Below, piece by piece: positions 19,690 to 28,527 of a DNA stretch of 34,316 nucleotides. This DNA is from Candidatus Bathyarchaeota archaeon (lineage in GTDB: Archaea; Thermoproteota; Bathyarchaeia; Bathyarchaeales; Bathycorpusculaceae). Location: contig PLYI01000009.1 of the NCBI GenBank assembly GCA_003151735.1, positions 1 to 34,316 of the forward strand. Reading direction: 5' to 3'. Each line of letters begins with the position of its first letter. The stretch's first letter is position 1. The notes under the pieces were generated by a model. The model was not told where the DNA came from. It saw only the letters and a program-made list of their open reading frames with translations, and did no database searches. The position numbers and the translations under genes were made by a program.

Positions 19690-21353
19690 CTAGCACCGAC
19701 CATGAGCTCTATTTCCGCTCCGATTAAAACTACCTTTATTGGTTCTGATATTGAAAACTTAAATACCCTATTTCTAGATTGTCCAAGGCGTCGCCAGATT
19801 GCTCTGTCTGATGTGTGACCTATGGGACAAAGAGCTCTTGTTTGTTCGTTTGACCATGTGTGCCCACCGTCATTGCTCCATGACAACATTGCAAGTGGTT
19901 GAGAACCTTGTCCTGAAGCAAGACCTATGTTTGTTTCAAAATCAAGTTGGATTAAACTTACAAAAATTCTCGCCATGTCTTTTGAAACGTGAGGAGTAAT
20001 TCTTTGCCTAATAAGCGGGTTGCCATTGTCAGTGTAAACGCTGGAACTCATATTATAAATATTGCCGCTTGAGTAATCCCCAACGATGTGGGTATTGAAA
20101 GCGTAGGCATAACAGTTCGACAAATGCCTTCCAAAAATTCCTTGATTTGAATAGGCACGCTCATGCCACAAGCTTGAGGCTATATCGTAAACCCACGTAG
20201 CGTTCCCGGTAGGGAAAGTTAAGACATAAAATTGATGTCCGTTTTCTTGATACGCATACGCAATGGCGTCACTTATCGTTGAATAGCTCTGAATAGCCAA
20301 CTCCACGGCCTGAGTACTTATTCTTTGCGGAGTATATCCGTTGGCCATGTAAACAATACCACTACCGGTTTGATCTTTGCCCAGCCAGAACACGGTGTTT
20401 GCCATTTTTACAGAGCTAAGGGCCGCAGCACATCCAATGTGACTAAGAGATCCTTGAATATATTGGAATGGATTTAGATTGTTTCCTGCGTCAAACCACA
20501 CTTCTGTACTCTGATCGCCAAGCAACCATAGGTTTCTGTTTGAACAAAGCTGAGAAACAATGTTGTCGGTGAACCCGTTTTTCTGAGTAAGAGCAGGCGC
20601 ACCGAAAGTTACAGCATTAAGGTCTGACAAATAAAAAGCAGTGGAGTTAGGTTTTGCAAATATAAAATAACCGTCTTGAAAAGATACTTGGTTCGATCCA
20701 AGCCAATTGGCATCGGTAATTAGCGTGATGGTGTTTGGCGGTGCTGAAACGCTAGAATAAACTATGGGACCTGTTCCAACTCCAGACAGGTAGTATAAAG
20801 ATCCTACTGCGTCTGGCGCTCCAGTTCCACTAGCAACTAAACTTGTGTCAGTGTGTAAAAGTGGATTAACAAGCGTAAACGTTTGGCCATTGGTTGTTTT
20901 ATATTTATCGCCTATTGATGCGGTATTTCCAGCCGTGACTGTAAAAGCATATCCTCCAACGGGAACTGTCGTTGTTGGCATCGTAAGGTAGTACCCATGA
21001 ATACCATCAACCACCACAAGCTGAAGCCCATTATCAGCCATTGCAACAGGCCCGGTGGCGGTTTGTAGTGTCGCCACACTTGATACCACATAAGCCGAAC
21101 TAACGGTGTAAAGTTGATTGCCGCTTACAACATATAATAGTCCGGTTGATGTGTACCATAGGGCCCGTACTGGACCAGAACCGACTGTTGCGAGAAGTGA
21201 TAGCCCCGGAGTTCCTATAAGGGATGCGACTTCACGATCTTTTCCGGTTGTCCCCAGCTCGTTCATTTCGGGATACATATTTATGCAACGCTGACACTCA
21301 TAGTTTATAGACGAGAGCGTGTAGCTTGGTCCTATGAAGCCCGGAAATCTCAA
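19686..21353 (-). CDS. P22 gp10-like tail hub / DNA stabilisation protein
   Basis: 555 residues starting MRFPGFIGPSYTLSSINYEC, followed by RCINMYPEMNELGTTGKDRE and TPGLSLLATVGSGPVRALW, the diagnostic start of P22 gp10-type proteins. The rest is strand-rich with repeated YVVSG, WLLGDQSTEVWFD and VYMANGYTPQRIS blocks, fitting the beta-propeller or hub architecture. In P22, gp10 plugs the portal tube below gp4 and carries the tail needle and tailspikes. Length (P22: 472) is moderately longer. It lies directly downstream of the gp4-like gene, the order expected. Confidence 0.8.
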   Translation of the reverse strand: MRFPGFIGPSYTLSSINYECQRCINMYPEMNELGTTGKDREVASLIGTPGLSLLATVGSGPVRALWYTSTGLLYVVSGNQLYTVSSAYVVSSVATLQTATGPVAMADNGLQLVVVDGIHGYYLTMPTTTVPVGGYAFTVTAGNTASIGDKYKTTNGQTFTLVNPLLHTDTSLVASGTGAPDAVGSLYYLSGVGTGPIVYSSVSAPPNTITLITDANWLGSNQVSFQDGYFIFAKPNSTAFYLSDLNAVTFGAPALTQKNGFTDNIVSQLCSNRNLWLLGDQSTEVWFDAGNNLNPFQYIQGSLSHIGCAAALSSVKMANTVFWLGKDQTGSGIVYMANGYTPQRISTQAVELAIQSYSTISDAIAYAYQENGHQFYVLTFPTGNATWVYDIASSLWHERAYSNQGIFGRHLSNCYAYAFNTHIVGDYSSGNIYNMSSSVYTDNGNPLIRQRITPHVSKDMARIFVSLIQLDFETNIGLASGQGSQPLAMLSWSNDGGHTWSNEQTRALCPIGHTSDRAIWRRLGQSRNRVFKFSISEPIKVVLIGAEIELMVGAS

Positions 21354-22064
21354 CTATTCCCCCGTAAACCAGTTCCAAGTAGACTTCTTAGGCAATACGC
21401 CAGGGTCAATTCCTAGTAAAGTTACAGGATTATTCATTCTCTTAATCGCAGCCTTTGCTTCGATTGCGTTTTCAATAACTACTGGATCAAGTTGACGGCC
21501 ATATTCAGGCGCTAACTCAATTCCTAAATTGTACCTCAATGCCCTTAGATATCCTGGAGGCACCGAAAGAGACGTCGTTAATGTGGCGACACTTGACAGC
21601 GGCTTCCATGAATAAACAATAATATTTCCAGTTATGCTAGGAATGGGCCAAAAGTTTAGTTTCATATAAGGATATAAATATTGAGGCCACATTCTTGTGG
21701 GCAGATTAGACGTTATTGTTTTGATTGAAATTGCTGCCCATTGATCTTGATTTAATATTTCAACGGGGATTTCAAGAGTTGTCGAGCCCGACACTTGTTG
21801 CCAATTTACATTCTCAATCATTTGAGGCCTTACTGTATTAAAATCAGGCGCCCCAGTTCCCATTTGATAGGTTTGTTGATTTACAACAAGCGCTAAAGAT
21901 TCGAATGTCTTTGACGGAATTAAAAGATTTTGAGTGCTCCAAGTGTCTAGCATTTGATTGAGTGACGATAAAGCGTCATTCGCTTCATTTGCGCTAACAG
22001 ATTCTCCTGAGGCTAAAACCCCAATGAGACGAAGAGCACTTGTTATCAAATCTTGCCCAGTCAT
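21354..22064 (-). CDS. P22 gp4-like tail accessory (head-to-tail) protein
   Basis: 236 residues with MTGQDLITSALRLIGVLASG, then ANDALSSLNQMLDTWSTQNL, QQTYQMGTGAPDF, WPIPSITGNIIVYSWKPL and LRALRYNLGIELAPEYG. This is the pattern of the P22 tail accessory factor family, whose members bind the portal after packaging and close the channel. Length is larger than P22 gp4 (166) but typical of environmental homologues. It sits directly before the gp10-like gene. Confidence 0.82.
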   Translation of the reverse strand: MTGQDLITSALRLIGVLASGESVSANEANDALSSLNQMLDTWSTQNLLIPSKTFESLALVVNQQTYQMGTGAPDFNTVRPQMIENVNWQQVSGSTTLEIPVEILNQDQWAAISIKTITSNLPTRMWPQYLYPYMKLNFWPIPSITGNIIVYSWKPLSSVATLTTSLSVPPGYLRALRYNLGIELAPEYGRQLDPVVIENAIEAKAAIKRMNNPVTLLGIDPGVLPKKSTWNWFTGE

Positions 22065-22300
22065 TATTTAACTTTCTTACTTACTTTTTCTTTTACTGGT
22101 TCTACTTCTAAGAATTCAGTGGGATCAACTGTAGCTTTTGAAGTTTTACGACCCTTAACAGAAGGGTGATCGCCCCAATCTGAGCCAAGTTTTTTAAGCT
22201 CTTCATCGCTATGAACAACCTTAGAGTGAGTTTTTAGTGTGGCTTCTGTTGCATTCGCGCCGTCAAAGTCCTTGTGGTAAACATTCTTGGGGTATGACAT
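22064..22300 (-). CDS. Hypothetical 78-aa late protein
   Basis: Starts MSYPKNVYHKDFDGANATEA, continues VVHSDEELKKLGSDWGDHP and ends in a Lys-rich tail (KEKVSKKVK). AAAGGA lies 7 nt before the ATG, inside the end of the glycosyltransferase gene (38-nt overlap). Its stop overlaps the gp4-like start by one base. The tyr-pro-lys/met-x-tyr-his-lys start and asp-glu-glu-glu-leu...trp...pro segment are common in short phage proteins near coat genes; function unknown. Confidence 0.62.
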   Translation of the reverse strand: MSYPKNVYHKDFDGANATEATLKTHSKVVHSDEELKKLGSDWGDHPSVKGRKTSKATVDPTEFLEVEPVKEKVSKKVK

Positions 22301-22979
22301 TTGTTTGTCCTTTCGGTTGATGATTTCTATTCTTTAACCAGTTTCCAATGTGTCCCGCAAACGAAGTTGGGTTTACATCCCAATGAGTTAAACCGATCTC
22401 TGGGTCTAGGTATATTTTCCCGCCCATATCTTTCCACTCTTTGCAGAAATATGTGTCTTCACTGTAAATGTTTCCGTTTTGAAATATCATTTGAAAATAG
22501 CAAAAAACCTCATGGCCTTGATGATCATATTCTCGGCCAGGATATTGTTTTTTAAACATCTCAAATGCATTTCTAGAAATACACAAAAATCCAGTTGGAA
22601 GCATTTTTACTTCTAAAAGCCCATTTTTATCAGCCCACAGTTCTTCTTTTTCCAACCAATCGATTGGATATCTCTCTGGGTTTTCTTTTAGCCTGTAGCA
22701 TCCGCCAACAACGTCAGCGTTTTGATGAGCTAATTTAACAATAGCTCCAAGAGGGAAAGTTATGTCTGAGTCTAAGAAAAACAGTTTGTCACAATCTGAA
22801 TCCATGAAGTGTTGAACCAGTTGGTTTCGACCATGGGCTGGCACACTACACGATGGCATGAAATTAACTCTTAAATCGTCACCATTCCCGTTAGCAATAG
22901 TAGTTTCCGACAACAAACATTTCACTGTTTGCGCCTGAAGTTTTCCATCGTAAACGGGAATAGCAACGAATATTTTCAC
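22263..22979 (-). CDS. GT-A fold glycosyltransferase (family 2-like)
   Basis: 238 residues, GTG start. KIFVAIPVYDGKLQAQTVKC is the nucleotide-binding first strand; ARGxNxLV is replaced by AHGRNQLVQHFMDSDCDKLF. FFLDSDITFPLGAI (about 67-80) holds the D-x-D metal/sugar-nucleotide motif. VVGGCYRLKENPERYP, LEVKMLPTGFLCISRNAF and SEDTYFCKEWKDMGGKIYLD give the acceptor-side signature of phage GT2-like enzymes. It could glycosylate a virion protein or host surface. It is placed between the decoration protein and tail genes. A related enzyme is at 29376. Confidence 0.82.
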   Translation of the reverse strand: MKIFVAIPVYDGKLQAQTVKCLLSETTIANGNGDDLRVNFMPSCSVPAHGRNQLVQHFMDSDCDKLFFLDSDITFPLGAIVKLAHQNADVVGGCYRLKENPERYPIDWLEKEELWADKNGLLEVKMLPTGFLCISRNAFEMFKKQYPGREYDHQGHEVFCYFQMIFQNGNIYSEDTYFCKEWKDMGGKIYLDPEIGLTHWDVNPTSFAGHIGNWLKNRNHQPKGQTNVIPQECLPQGL

Positions 22980-22980
22980 G

Positions 22981-23295
22981 TCATGAACCCTTCATCAAAC
23001 CAAGGGCAACCAAAGCGGCGCGGATTTCATTACCTTGAGCTATAACGGTCGAAAAGGCATTTGCCAAGATCGTGCTGTTATAGGTTCCAGTAATGGTTGT
23101 AACTCCAGTGGCTGCGTTTGCAGTACCTCCGCCAGTATCAACAACGGCGGCTCCTGCGGCACCAGTTCTTTGAATAACTGGCGTTGTTCCGTAAAAACCG
23201 ATAAGATCTGCCGCTGTTTGACCAAAAGTAGTTCCACCACTTGGAATGCCTTCGACTGTAAGCGCGTTAGTATTTGTTTCAGTTTGCATACCCAT
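22981..23295 (-). CDS. Small capsid-associated (decoration-like) protein
   Basis: 104 residues, uncharged and Ala/Gly/Thr-rich: LIGFYGTTPVIQRTGAAGAA, an Ala-Thr-Gly-rich middle, then ILANAFSTVIAQGNEIRAAL ending LGLMKGS. The pattern gly-phe-tyr-gly-x-x-pro-val-x-gln-arg is common in phage proteins encoded just after the coat, which are probably decoration or head-fibre base proteins. GGAG precedes the ATG, and a terminator/attenuator hairpin lies between it and the coat gene. Confidence 0.65.
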   Translation of the reverse strand: MGMQTETNTNALTVEGIPSGGTTFGQTAADLIGFYGTTPVIQRTGAAGAAVVDTGGGTANAATGVTTITGTYNSTILANAFSTVIAQGNEIRAALVALGLMKGS

Positions 23296-23318
23296 AAATC
23301 TCCTTTAAAAGTTTGATT

Positions 23319-23348
23319 AAAAGGACGCCCAAGTTAGTTTGAGCGCCC
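23319..23348 (-). terminator. Attenuating terminator after the coat gene
   Basis: On the minus strand GGGCGCTCAA (23348-23339), loop ACTAAC, TTGGGCGTCC (23332-23323), then TTTT. The 10-bp stem includes two G-U pairs. Placed directly after the major coat gene, it would favour high coat mRNA over downstream genes. Confidence 0.68.
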
Positions 23349-23361
23349 GTCTCAAAAACAA

Positions 23362-24591
23362 TTACCCTTGAATTCTACATGCGAGCTCAGGGTAAACGGC
23401 TTGCCATCCATACAGAATATCCATTCTGCAGGGCCAGATATCATTCACGATATCGTAGGCACGAACCACACGAATGGAAATCCCAGCTTCCTTATCGGAA
23501 ACACGAGCCGCCATATCAGTTCCGCCAGGCAATGGAAGATCTGCCATGCCGAGAACAAACGCATCTTTATGGAAGGCAATGTTGTTCGGAGTGACGGCAT
23601 TGGTATAAGTTGCAGCGGCACCGAATACCAAAACAGCTGCTTCGTCAGCAACGCCGGCAGTAACGTTCTGATAAGGTCCAGATGTTACAATCGCAGGGCT
23701 GATGGCAATCGTTCCAGTTACACCACTTGAGCTCATTGCCGCAGTTACTAAGAACTGTTTCAATGCGCCAGTGCTTTGGAACGAAACGGGGTTTACGGCG
23801 TACACGCTGCCGAAAGTAACGATGTCGCCAGGCAATAATACGTTAGTGATACCAGATCCAAAAGCATCGCAAACAATGCTTGCTCCGGTTTGAACAGTGG
23901 CAGAGTTAGCAAGGCCAACGGTGCCAGCTAAGTTACCAACTGTATGGGATTGAACGTTCTGATCCATTACCCATTTAAAGCCTGCAGCTTTACCCATGTA
24001 ACCTTTTGAGTATTGTTCAGACAAAGATCCTGAATCTTGAAACAAAGCTTTCAAACCATCGACCATTGCAGCTTCAGCAGATGGTGTTACACACAATGTG
24101 AGGTTGTCATCAACCGGACATGCGTTCTCCATGAGCTTTTGACGTGCTTGTAATGCAACAAGCAAAGTTGCGGGGGTTGTTCCTGGAACTCCAACGAAGT
24201 TAGAAACGTTGGTGTTGATCATCGTATGACCGTCTAAATCAATTTTGTTACAAAGAGCATTAACAGCTGGCTGCAAATATCTTCCACCAAACTCATCAAC
24301 GCTTAATTCCATATCTTTTGACGAGAATTGGAAGTCAACGTGAGCTTGAGTGTTCAAGGTAAGAGCAACGCTCTGATCGGCAATGTCCTGCAGTGACAAG
24401 GCTTGACCGGTGGTCACTGTGTAACGAACTGGCTTTCTGATGTTAATGACAGAGCCAATTTTAGCGCCACTTACAGCAAAGTTCTCGTCATATTGACGGT
24501 TAACGTGCTTTGCTAATCCAAGATTGTTCTTAAGAATTCTCGCTGATTCCTTGGTTATCATCGAGATGTTTAAAAGTGAATTTCCAGCCAT
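23362..24591 (-). CDS. Major coat protein, P22 gp5 family
   Basis: 409 residues. MITKESARILKNNLGLAKHV, YDENFAVSGAKIGSVINIRK and FSSKDMELSVDEFGGRYLQP are the N-terminal pattern of P22 coat proteins (pfam11651). RQKLMENACPVDDNLTLCV and AEAAMVDGLKALFQDS follow, and the C-terminal region ends RMDILYGWQAVYPELACRI. Length (P22: 430) fits. A GDIVTFGSVYAVNPVSFQST stretch in the middle is where P22 has its inserted I-domain. Scaffold and portal lie upstream as expected. Confidence 0.88.
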   Translation of the reverse strand: MAGNSLLNISMITKESARILKNNLGLAKHVNRQYDENFAVSGAKIGSVINIRKPVRYTVTTGQALSLQDIADQSVALTLNTQAHVDFQFSSKDMELSVDEFGGRYLQPAVNALCNKIDLDGHTMINTNVSNFVGVPGTTPATLLVALQARQKLMENACPVDDNLTLCVTPSAEAAMVDGLKALFQDSGSLSEQYSKGYMGKAAGFKWVMDQNVQSHTVGNLAGTVGLANSATVQTGASIVCDAFGSGITNVLLPGDIVTFGSVYAVNPVSFQSTGALKQFLVTAAMSSSGVTGTIAISPAIVTSGPYQNVTAGVADEAAVLVFGAAATYTNAVTPNNIAFHKDAFVLGMADLPLPGGTDMAARVSDKEAGISIRVVRAYDIVNDIWPCRMDILYGWQAVYPELACRIQG

Positions 24592-24624
24592 TTTAGTTTT
24601 CCTTTAAAGTTAATGCAAAGTCCT

Positions 24625-25566
24625 CTAGGCTCCTTTGCCAGACGATTCTTTTCTCCACGCTTCATATTCACGTTGAGTCATATCGTCGCGATACCCTTTG
24701 GTGATCGCACCGCTCTTTGTTTTGACGGTCTTGATAGGTTCCGGGACTTTGCTTTTTGGTTTAGTTTCAGTTGAAGTCTTAGAAGGTTTTGAAATACGAG
24801 CTTCAATTTTACCAAGAGCCTTTGCGGCGTTAAGAGGTGTCATGCCACAGATAGTTTTAAATTCTTTTGGATCATCAATAAGTGCTTGCATGAGTTCAGG
24901 ACCAATGTCGGAATTAACGATAACCTCTCGAACTGTCAGAGACAAATTCTGTGCTCCAACTTCTTTAAGGGCATCGTTCCATTCGTCTTCAAAGTCTTCA
25001 TTCGTCTTTTTATACCCATCAACACGCTCGCCATGCTTTGAGAATTTAGTTTGTAGCTCTTGTTTTGCTGACTCGTCTCTTGCCTTTTGTTTCTCGGCCA
25101 GAAGTTCTTGTTTAACTTCCCAGCGTATTAAGGCTTTGTCGTATTCACGAACAGTAGAAAAGTCATTCTCTTTGGGCATTCCTGTAAGATCTTGCGTAAC
25201 TTCAGGCTTTGTCTCAGACACAGACTTTCTTTGCATCTCTTGACGCAAAAAGTTTATCTCCATATCTTTTGATGAAACTTCAGACCTAAGTTTTTCGATC
25301 TTCTTTTGGAAGCCACCTTTTTTCTTGGGCTTAGACTCGTTTTTTGCTTCTAATTCTTCTTTTCCAATTTCATCTTCATCTTCTTTAATTTCTTCAGAAT
25401 CTTTTTCAATCTCTTCGAGCTCTTCCTCTTCATTATCGAGTGGCTCTTTACCGTTAAGATCCTCTGAAGACTTTTTATCATCAGCTGGTTTGTTAGTAGC
25501 CAGATCGCCCATTGCGGCGGCCACAGCTTCTGGAGAATCAGTTGGTGATACGATTACAATACTCAT
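24625..25566 (-). CDS. Scaffolding protein
   Basis: 313 residues, extremely charged. Residues 30-80 are an acidic Glu/Asp/Lys tract (EEEELEEIEKDSEEIKEDED), followed by a coiled coil (KKIEKLRSEVSSKDMEINFL) and long helices. A Lys-rich segment and a short C-terminal helix follow (DDMTQREYEAWRKESSGKGA), which resembles the coat-binding helix-loop-helix of scaffolds. Position between portal and coat genes is that of P22 gp8. It overlaps the portal gene by 4 nt (ATGA). It should direct procapsid assembly and be absent from the mature virion. Confidence 0.82.
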   Translation of the reverse strand: MSIVIVSPTDSPEAVAAAMGDLATNKPADDKKSSEDLNGKEPLDNEEEELEEIEKDSEEIKEDEDEIGKEELEAKNESKPKKKGGFQKKIEKLRSEVSSKDMEINFLRQEMQRKSVSETKPEVTQDLTGMPKENDFSTVREYDKALIRWEVKQELLAEKQKARDESAKQELQTKFSKHGERVDGYKKTNEDFEDEWNDALKEVGAQNLSLTVREVIVNSDIGPELMQALIDDPKEFKTICGMTPLNAAKALGKIEARISKPSKTSTETKPKSKVPEPIKTVKTKSGAITKGYRDDMTQREYEAWRKESSGKGA

Positions 25567-27737
25567 TGTTGTTGTGCTCCTTGCGCAGACGGATTAGGTC
25601 CAGCATTGGGTTGATTCATTTGTGGTTGTTCAGAGCCCTGAGGGCCAGGCCCACTTATAATTTGTTGATTTGTTTGTTCGTCGATTGCGAGCTTTCTATC
25701 GATATGATCTTGCTCGGCTTGAAATATAAGAGCCGCATCTTTTTGATCATGTTTCATAAGCTCTATGGCAAGAGAAGTCTTCTGAACCATTGCTTCGATT
25801 CGTTCTTTAGATTGGAGCTCCATCGCCTTAGTTTTAATTGTTTCAATGTATTCTTGGTTCTGCTGAGTCAATGTTGAAATCATCTCGCCCATATGTTTCA
25901 TTTGAGCTTGGATCTGTGGAGGTATTGGAGGTCCTGCTTTGCCATCATCTGCCAACTGAGGAGGCAGCATTTTCTTCAAACGATCTGCAATCTCAGTTGA
26001 ACCTTCCCAGTCCATGTTTCTAACGAGTAAATCCATGGCAAATTGCATTGACTGAGGCATAGAACGAGACAGGTCAAGCATTGAAGCCACGGCCTCTTGA
26101 CGCTTGGTTTGATAGCCTGGTCCAGTGCTCACAGTGCAATCATAGGTTCCAGCGTCTAGAAAATGAGACTTTGAAACGCCTTTTTCTTGGAAGACCTGAT
26201 TAATCTTTTCAATTTTGACCGTACCATCATCGCCTATGACCCTAATGGCCTGAGCTGTGTCATAAACTTGAGGAATCCAATTAAGCATGATTCTTCCAGC
26301 ATGCCTTAAAGACCTTGAGAGGTTGTCTATGTAATGGAAATTCCCGGTCTGAGCTTGGGAGTTTCTGCGCTGAATTGCGACACCTGATTCAGAGTTACTT
26401 CGCTTCCCTAAAGTATCGTCGTAAATTCCAGTTGTACCCTTCATATCATCAATGCATTGAGACCTTGCTTGAGTGATGGCCATGATGGGTGGTTCAACGA
26501 CATTTCTTTGTGGAGGTGGCGAAGCTTGTCCGCCGATAGACTTAACCTTGTATTCTAAGAACGCATGATTTTTAGTATTGGCAGTTTTCCATTGCTGTTC
26601 ATAACCTTCAAATTGACCTTCTGCGCCAATGTAAGGTGATTTTGGAGCAAGTGCAATGGTTTCAGTTTCGGCTGAGGCCCAATAATTGTACATTCTTTGA
26701 GGGTCTTTTGCGTGCCTGATAATGCCCGACAAAACACGTTTGCCGTCAACGATTTCCTCTTCGCCAATGACGGGAATTAGAGGAATCCACTCACCCAATA
26801 TTTCGGTCTCTTCTAAAATGTCTATTCCATTGATTTTGGCCCATTTAACCTTTGATACCATTGTGGTTCGTTCAGACGTTACCCTTATGCCTTCAGGTAA
26901 ACCCATCATGCCGTCTTTCCAGTCTTTGAAATCTGGAAGGCCCATGATGTCTTCTTTTTCTTCTACCGAACCATCACTTAAAAGGCAGATCTCGCATTCT
27001 TCATAAGTCTTGTAGTAGTACTCAGCAATTCTAACCGAATCACTTCTAACCCAGCTCTTTGATATGTTTCCAAGGCCAGCCCAGTCAGACATTTGTGATA
27101 GTTTTGCATCTGGATATTTGGCTTTGAACTCATCTTTTGAAATGTCCTCAAATACGAAGCCCCATTCCATATCAGAACCGTCTGGCTCTTGATAGAACGG
27201 GTCAGTGTAAACTGAGAATCTGTCTTTAATAAGTTTGACTCTGATTTCTTGTTGGAAGGACATAGCATTTACGTAGTCAGTGATTAGTCTGAAATAGCCA
27301 ATTCCCTTACTCGCAGCGCCTTCAAAAGCCGTGTCATATGCAACGTCTGCATGTGAGGCGTATTCGATATGTCTTATGATCCCTTGTAAGATTTTAGAGG
27401 TATCTGAGTCGGCTTCTTCATCGACTGGATTTACTTTGATTGAAGGTCTATTTTGTCTTTGGTCGTTTGTGATTTGTCTTACAAATTGTGGAATGCGATT
27501 GATGGTTAAACAGGGTCTTTGCTCAAGCAATCTTTGAGATTTGATATCAATTGGCCATTGTTCACCAATCATGAATTTTGAGTCTTCGACTTCGTCTTCC
27601 CTTGTTTGCTGTTCGTATTCTGAAGCCATGTTAAAGCGATGTCTTGCGACGCTTAGAAACTCTTCGTCGGTTAATTCTTCATTTCGGGTAAGTCTTGAGG
27701 ATAACTTATTGTCGTCAGTCTCTAGATCGTCTGCCAT
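25563..27737 (-). CDS. Portal protein, P22 gp1 family
   Basis: 724 residues (P22: 725). ARHRFNMASEYEQQTREDEV, FMIGEQWPIDIKSQRLLEQR, RPCLTINRIPQFVRQITNDQ and RPSIKVNPVDEEADSDTSKI mark the conserved stem. GAASKGIGYFRLITDYVN and SDMEWGFVFEDISKDEFKAK follow. The C-terminal ~150 residues are Gln-rich helices (QNQEYIETIKTKAMELQSK, ending in GAQQQ), like the P22 portal barrel. The dodecamer forms the DNA channel at one capsid vertex. The gene follows TerL and precedes the scaffold gene. Confidence 0.9.
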   Translation of the reverse strand: MADDLETDDNKLSSRLTRNEELTDEEFLSVARHRFNMASEYEQQTREDEVEDSKFMIGEQWPIDIKSQRLLEQRPCLTINRIPQFVRQITNDQRQNRPSIKVNPVDEEADSDTSKILQGIIRHIEYASHADVAYDTAFEGAASKGIGYFRLITDYVNAMSFQQEIRVKLIKDRFSVYTDPFYQEPDGSDMEWGFVFEDISKDEFKAKYPDAKLSQMSDWAGLGNISKSWVRSDSVRIAEYYYKTYEECEICLLSDGSVEEKEDIMGLPDFKDWKDGMMGLPEGIRVTSERTTMVSKVKWAKINGIDILEETEILGEWIPLIPVIGEEEIVDGKRVLSGIIRHAKDPQRMYNYWASAETETIALAPKSPYIGAEGQFEGYEQQWKTANTKNHAFLEYKVKSIGGQASPPPQRNVVEPPIMAITQARSQCIDDMKGTTGIYDDTLGKRSNSESGVAIQRRNSQAQTGNFHYIDNLSRSLRHAGRIMLNWIPQVYDTAQAIRVIGDDGTVKIEKINQVFQEKGVSKSHFLDAGTYDCTVSTGPGYQTKRQEAVASMLDLSRSMPQSMQFAMDLLVRNMDWEGSTEIADRLKKMLPPQLADDGKAGPPIPPQIQAQMKHMGEMISTLTQQNQEYIETIKTKAMELQSKERIEAMVQKTSLAIELMKHDQKDAALIFQAEQDHIDRKLAIDEQTNQQIISGPGPQGSEQPQMNQPNAGPNPSAQGAQQQ

Positions 27738-27792
27738 ACTTCAGAGTGTCGGTTAAAGTGTGTAAAAATTACAACTAAAAAAGGTCTGGTCT

Positions 27793-28527
27793 TTATGCCA
27801 TCCAATTTCCATTTCCGCCTGGGCTTACAAGTTGAATGACATTTTTCTTTTCAGTTGGTTTAACTTTGGCCCGATCTAGCCCTGACATAATCAAATAACG
27901 TGTCGCGTCCATTAAGTGATCATTCTCTTTGACTACTCGGCCCTTTTCATCTCGACGATAGATTCTAAATTCAGTTCGCCAATTGTTTAAGCTTTGAAAG
28001 ACCTTTAGCCTTCCACTAGAAAGCCTTTCCCAAACAGCATAGATCCCGGCCTCCCGAGCATTGTCGGCGGTTTCAAGATCTAGGCCTAACCCATTGTAGG
28101 TTTCTAGCATCTGAAGCCCGTCGTGTTGCGCTCGTCCCCTGGAGGCTGGGTCTATGACACCAGGAATCCATGGCCCACGGGCTTTTATTGCCTGCGCATG
28201 GATGCTTGGCTCGGCCTGCCCGCGATAGTGTTCACCGTATAAATAAACAATGTCATTTTCTCTGTTCCATGCGGCCCAGACGGCGGCAGTTCGATTCCAT
28301 CCAACGTCCATAGACCATACTCGTGGCCAATGTAATGGGATTTCCATATCTGGAACTACTACATCGCTTTCGACTACCGGATATATGGCGCCAGCACCAA
28401 GCTGAGGAGTTCCCTCAGACCGAGCCGCCCTTTGATGTGGCGGAAGAGCTGCGAGCATTGATTCTTTTTGTTCTGTTGAAAGATGAGGAATTTCGTTCCA
28501 TCCGATTGTTAAACAAAAGCGACTCAT
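27793..28527 (-). CDS. terL: TerL nuclease domain (separate ORF)
   Basis: 244 residues. SRFCLTIGWNEIPHLSTEQK and LPPHQRAARSEGTPQLGAGA are normally internal to a full TerL, just after the ATPase domain. The RNase-H-like nuclease follows with Asp74 (SMDVGWN), Asp126 (GVIDPASRG) and Asp203/Asp207 (ENDHLMDATRYL), the acidic cluster that cuts concatemers. The ATG lies in an ATGA overlap with the ATPase ORF, and in its own frame a TGA lies two codons upstream. It is therefore a separate polypeptide unless ribosomes shift in a 7-nt window. GAGGA sits directly before the ATG with too little spacing, favouring coupled reinitiation. Confidence 0.85.
   Translation of the reverse strand: MSRFCLTIGWNEIPHLSTEQKESMLAALPPHQRAARSEGTPQLGAGAIYPVVESDVVVPDMEIPLHWPRVWSMDVGWNRTAAVWAAWNRENDIVYLYGEHYRGQAEPSIHAQAIKARGPWIPGVIDPASRGRAQHDGLQMLETYNGLGLDLETADNAREAGIYAVWERLSSGRLKVFQSLNNWRTEFRIYRRDEKGRVVKENDHLMDATRYLIMSGLDRAKVKPTEKKNVIQLVSPGGNGNWMA

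Noticed and set aside
19799..19999. 66-aa rightward ORF within the gp10-like gene
   Set aside because: Shadow frame of a strongly supported tail gene, with no ribosome site.
24698..25243. 181-aa rightward ORF antisense to the scaffold gene
   Set aside because: It is the complement of a highly charged, codon-biased gene; no ribosome site or promoter; amino acid composition (Ser/Leu/Phe-rich) is that of antisense shadow.
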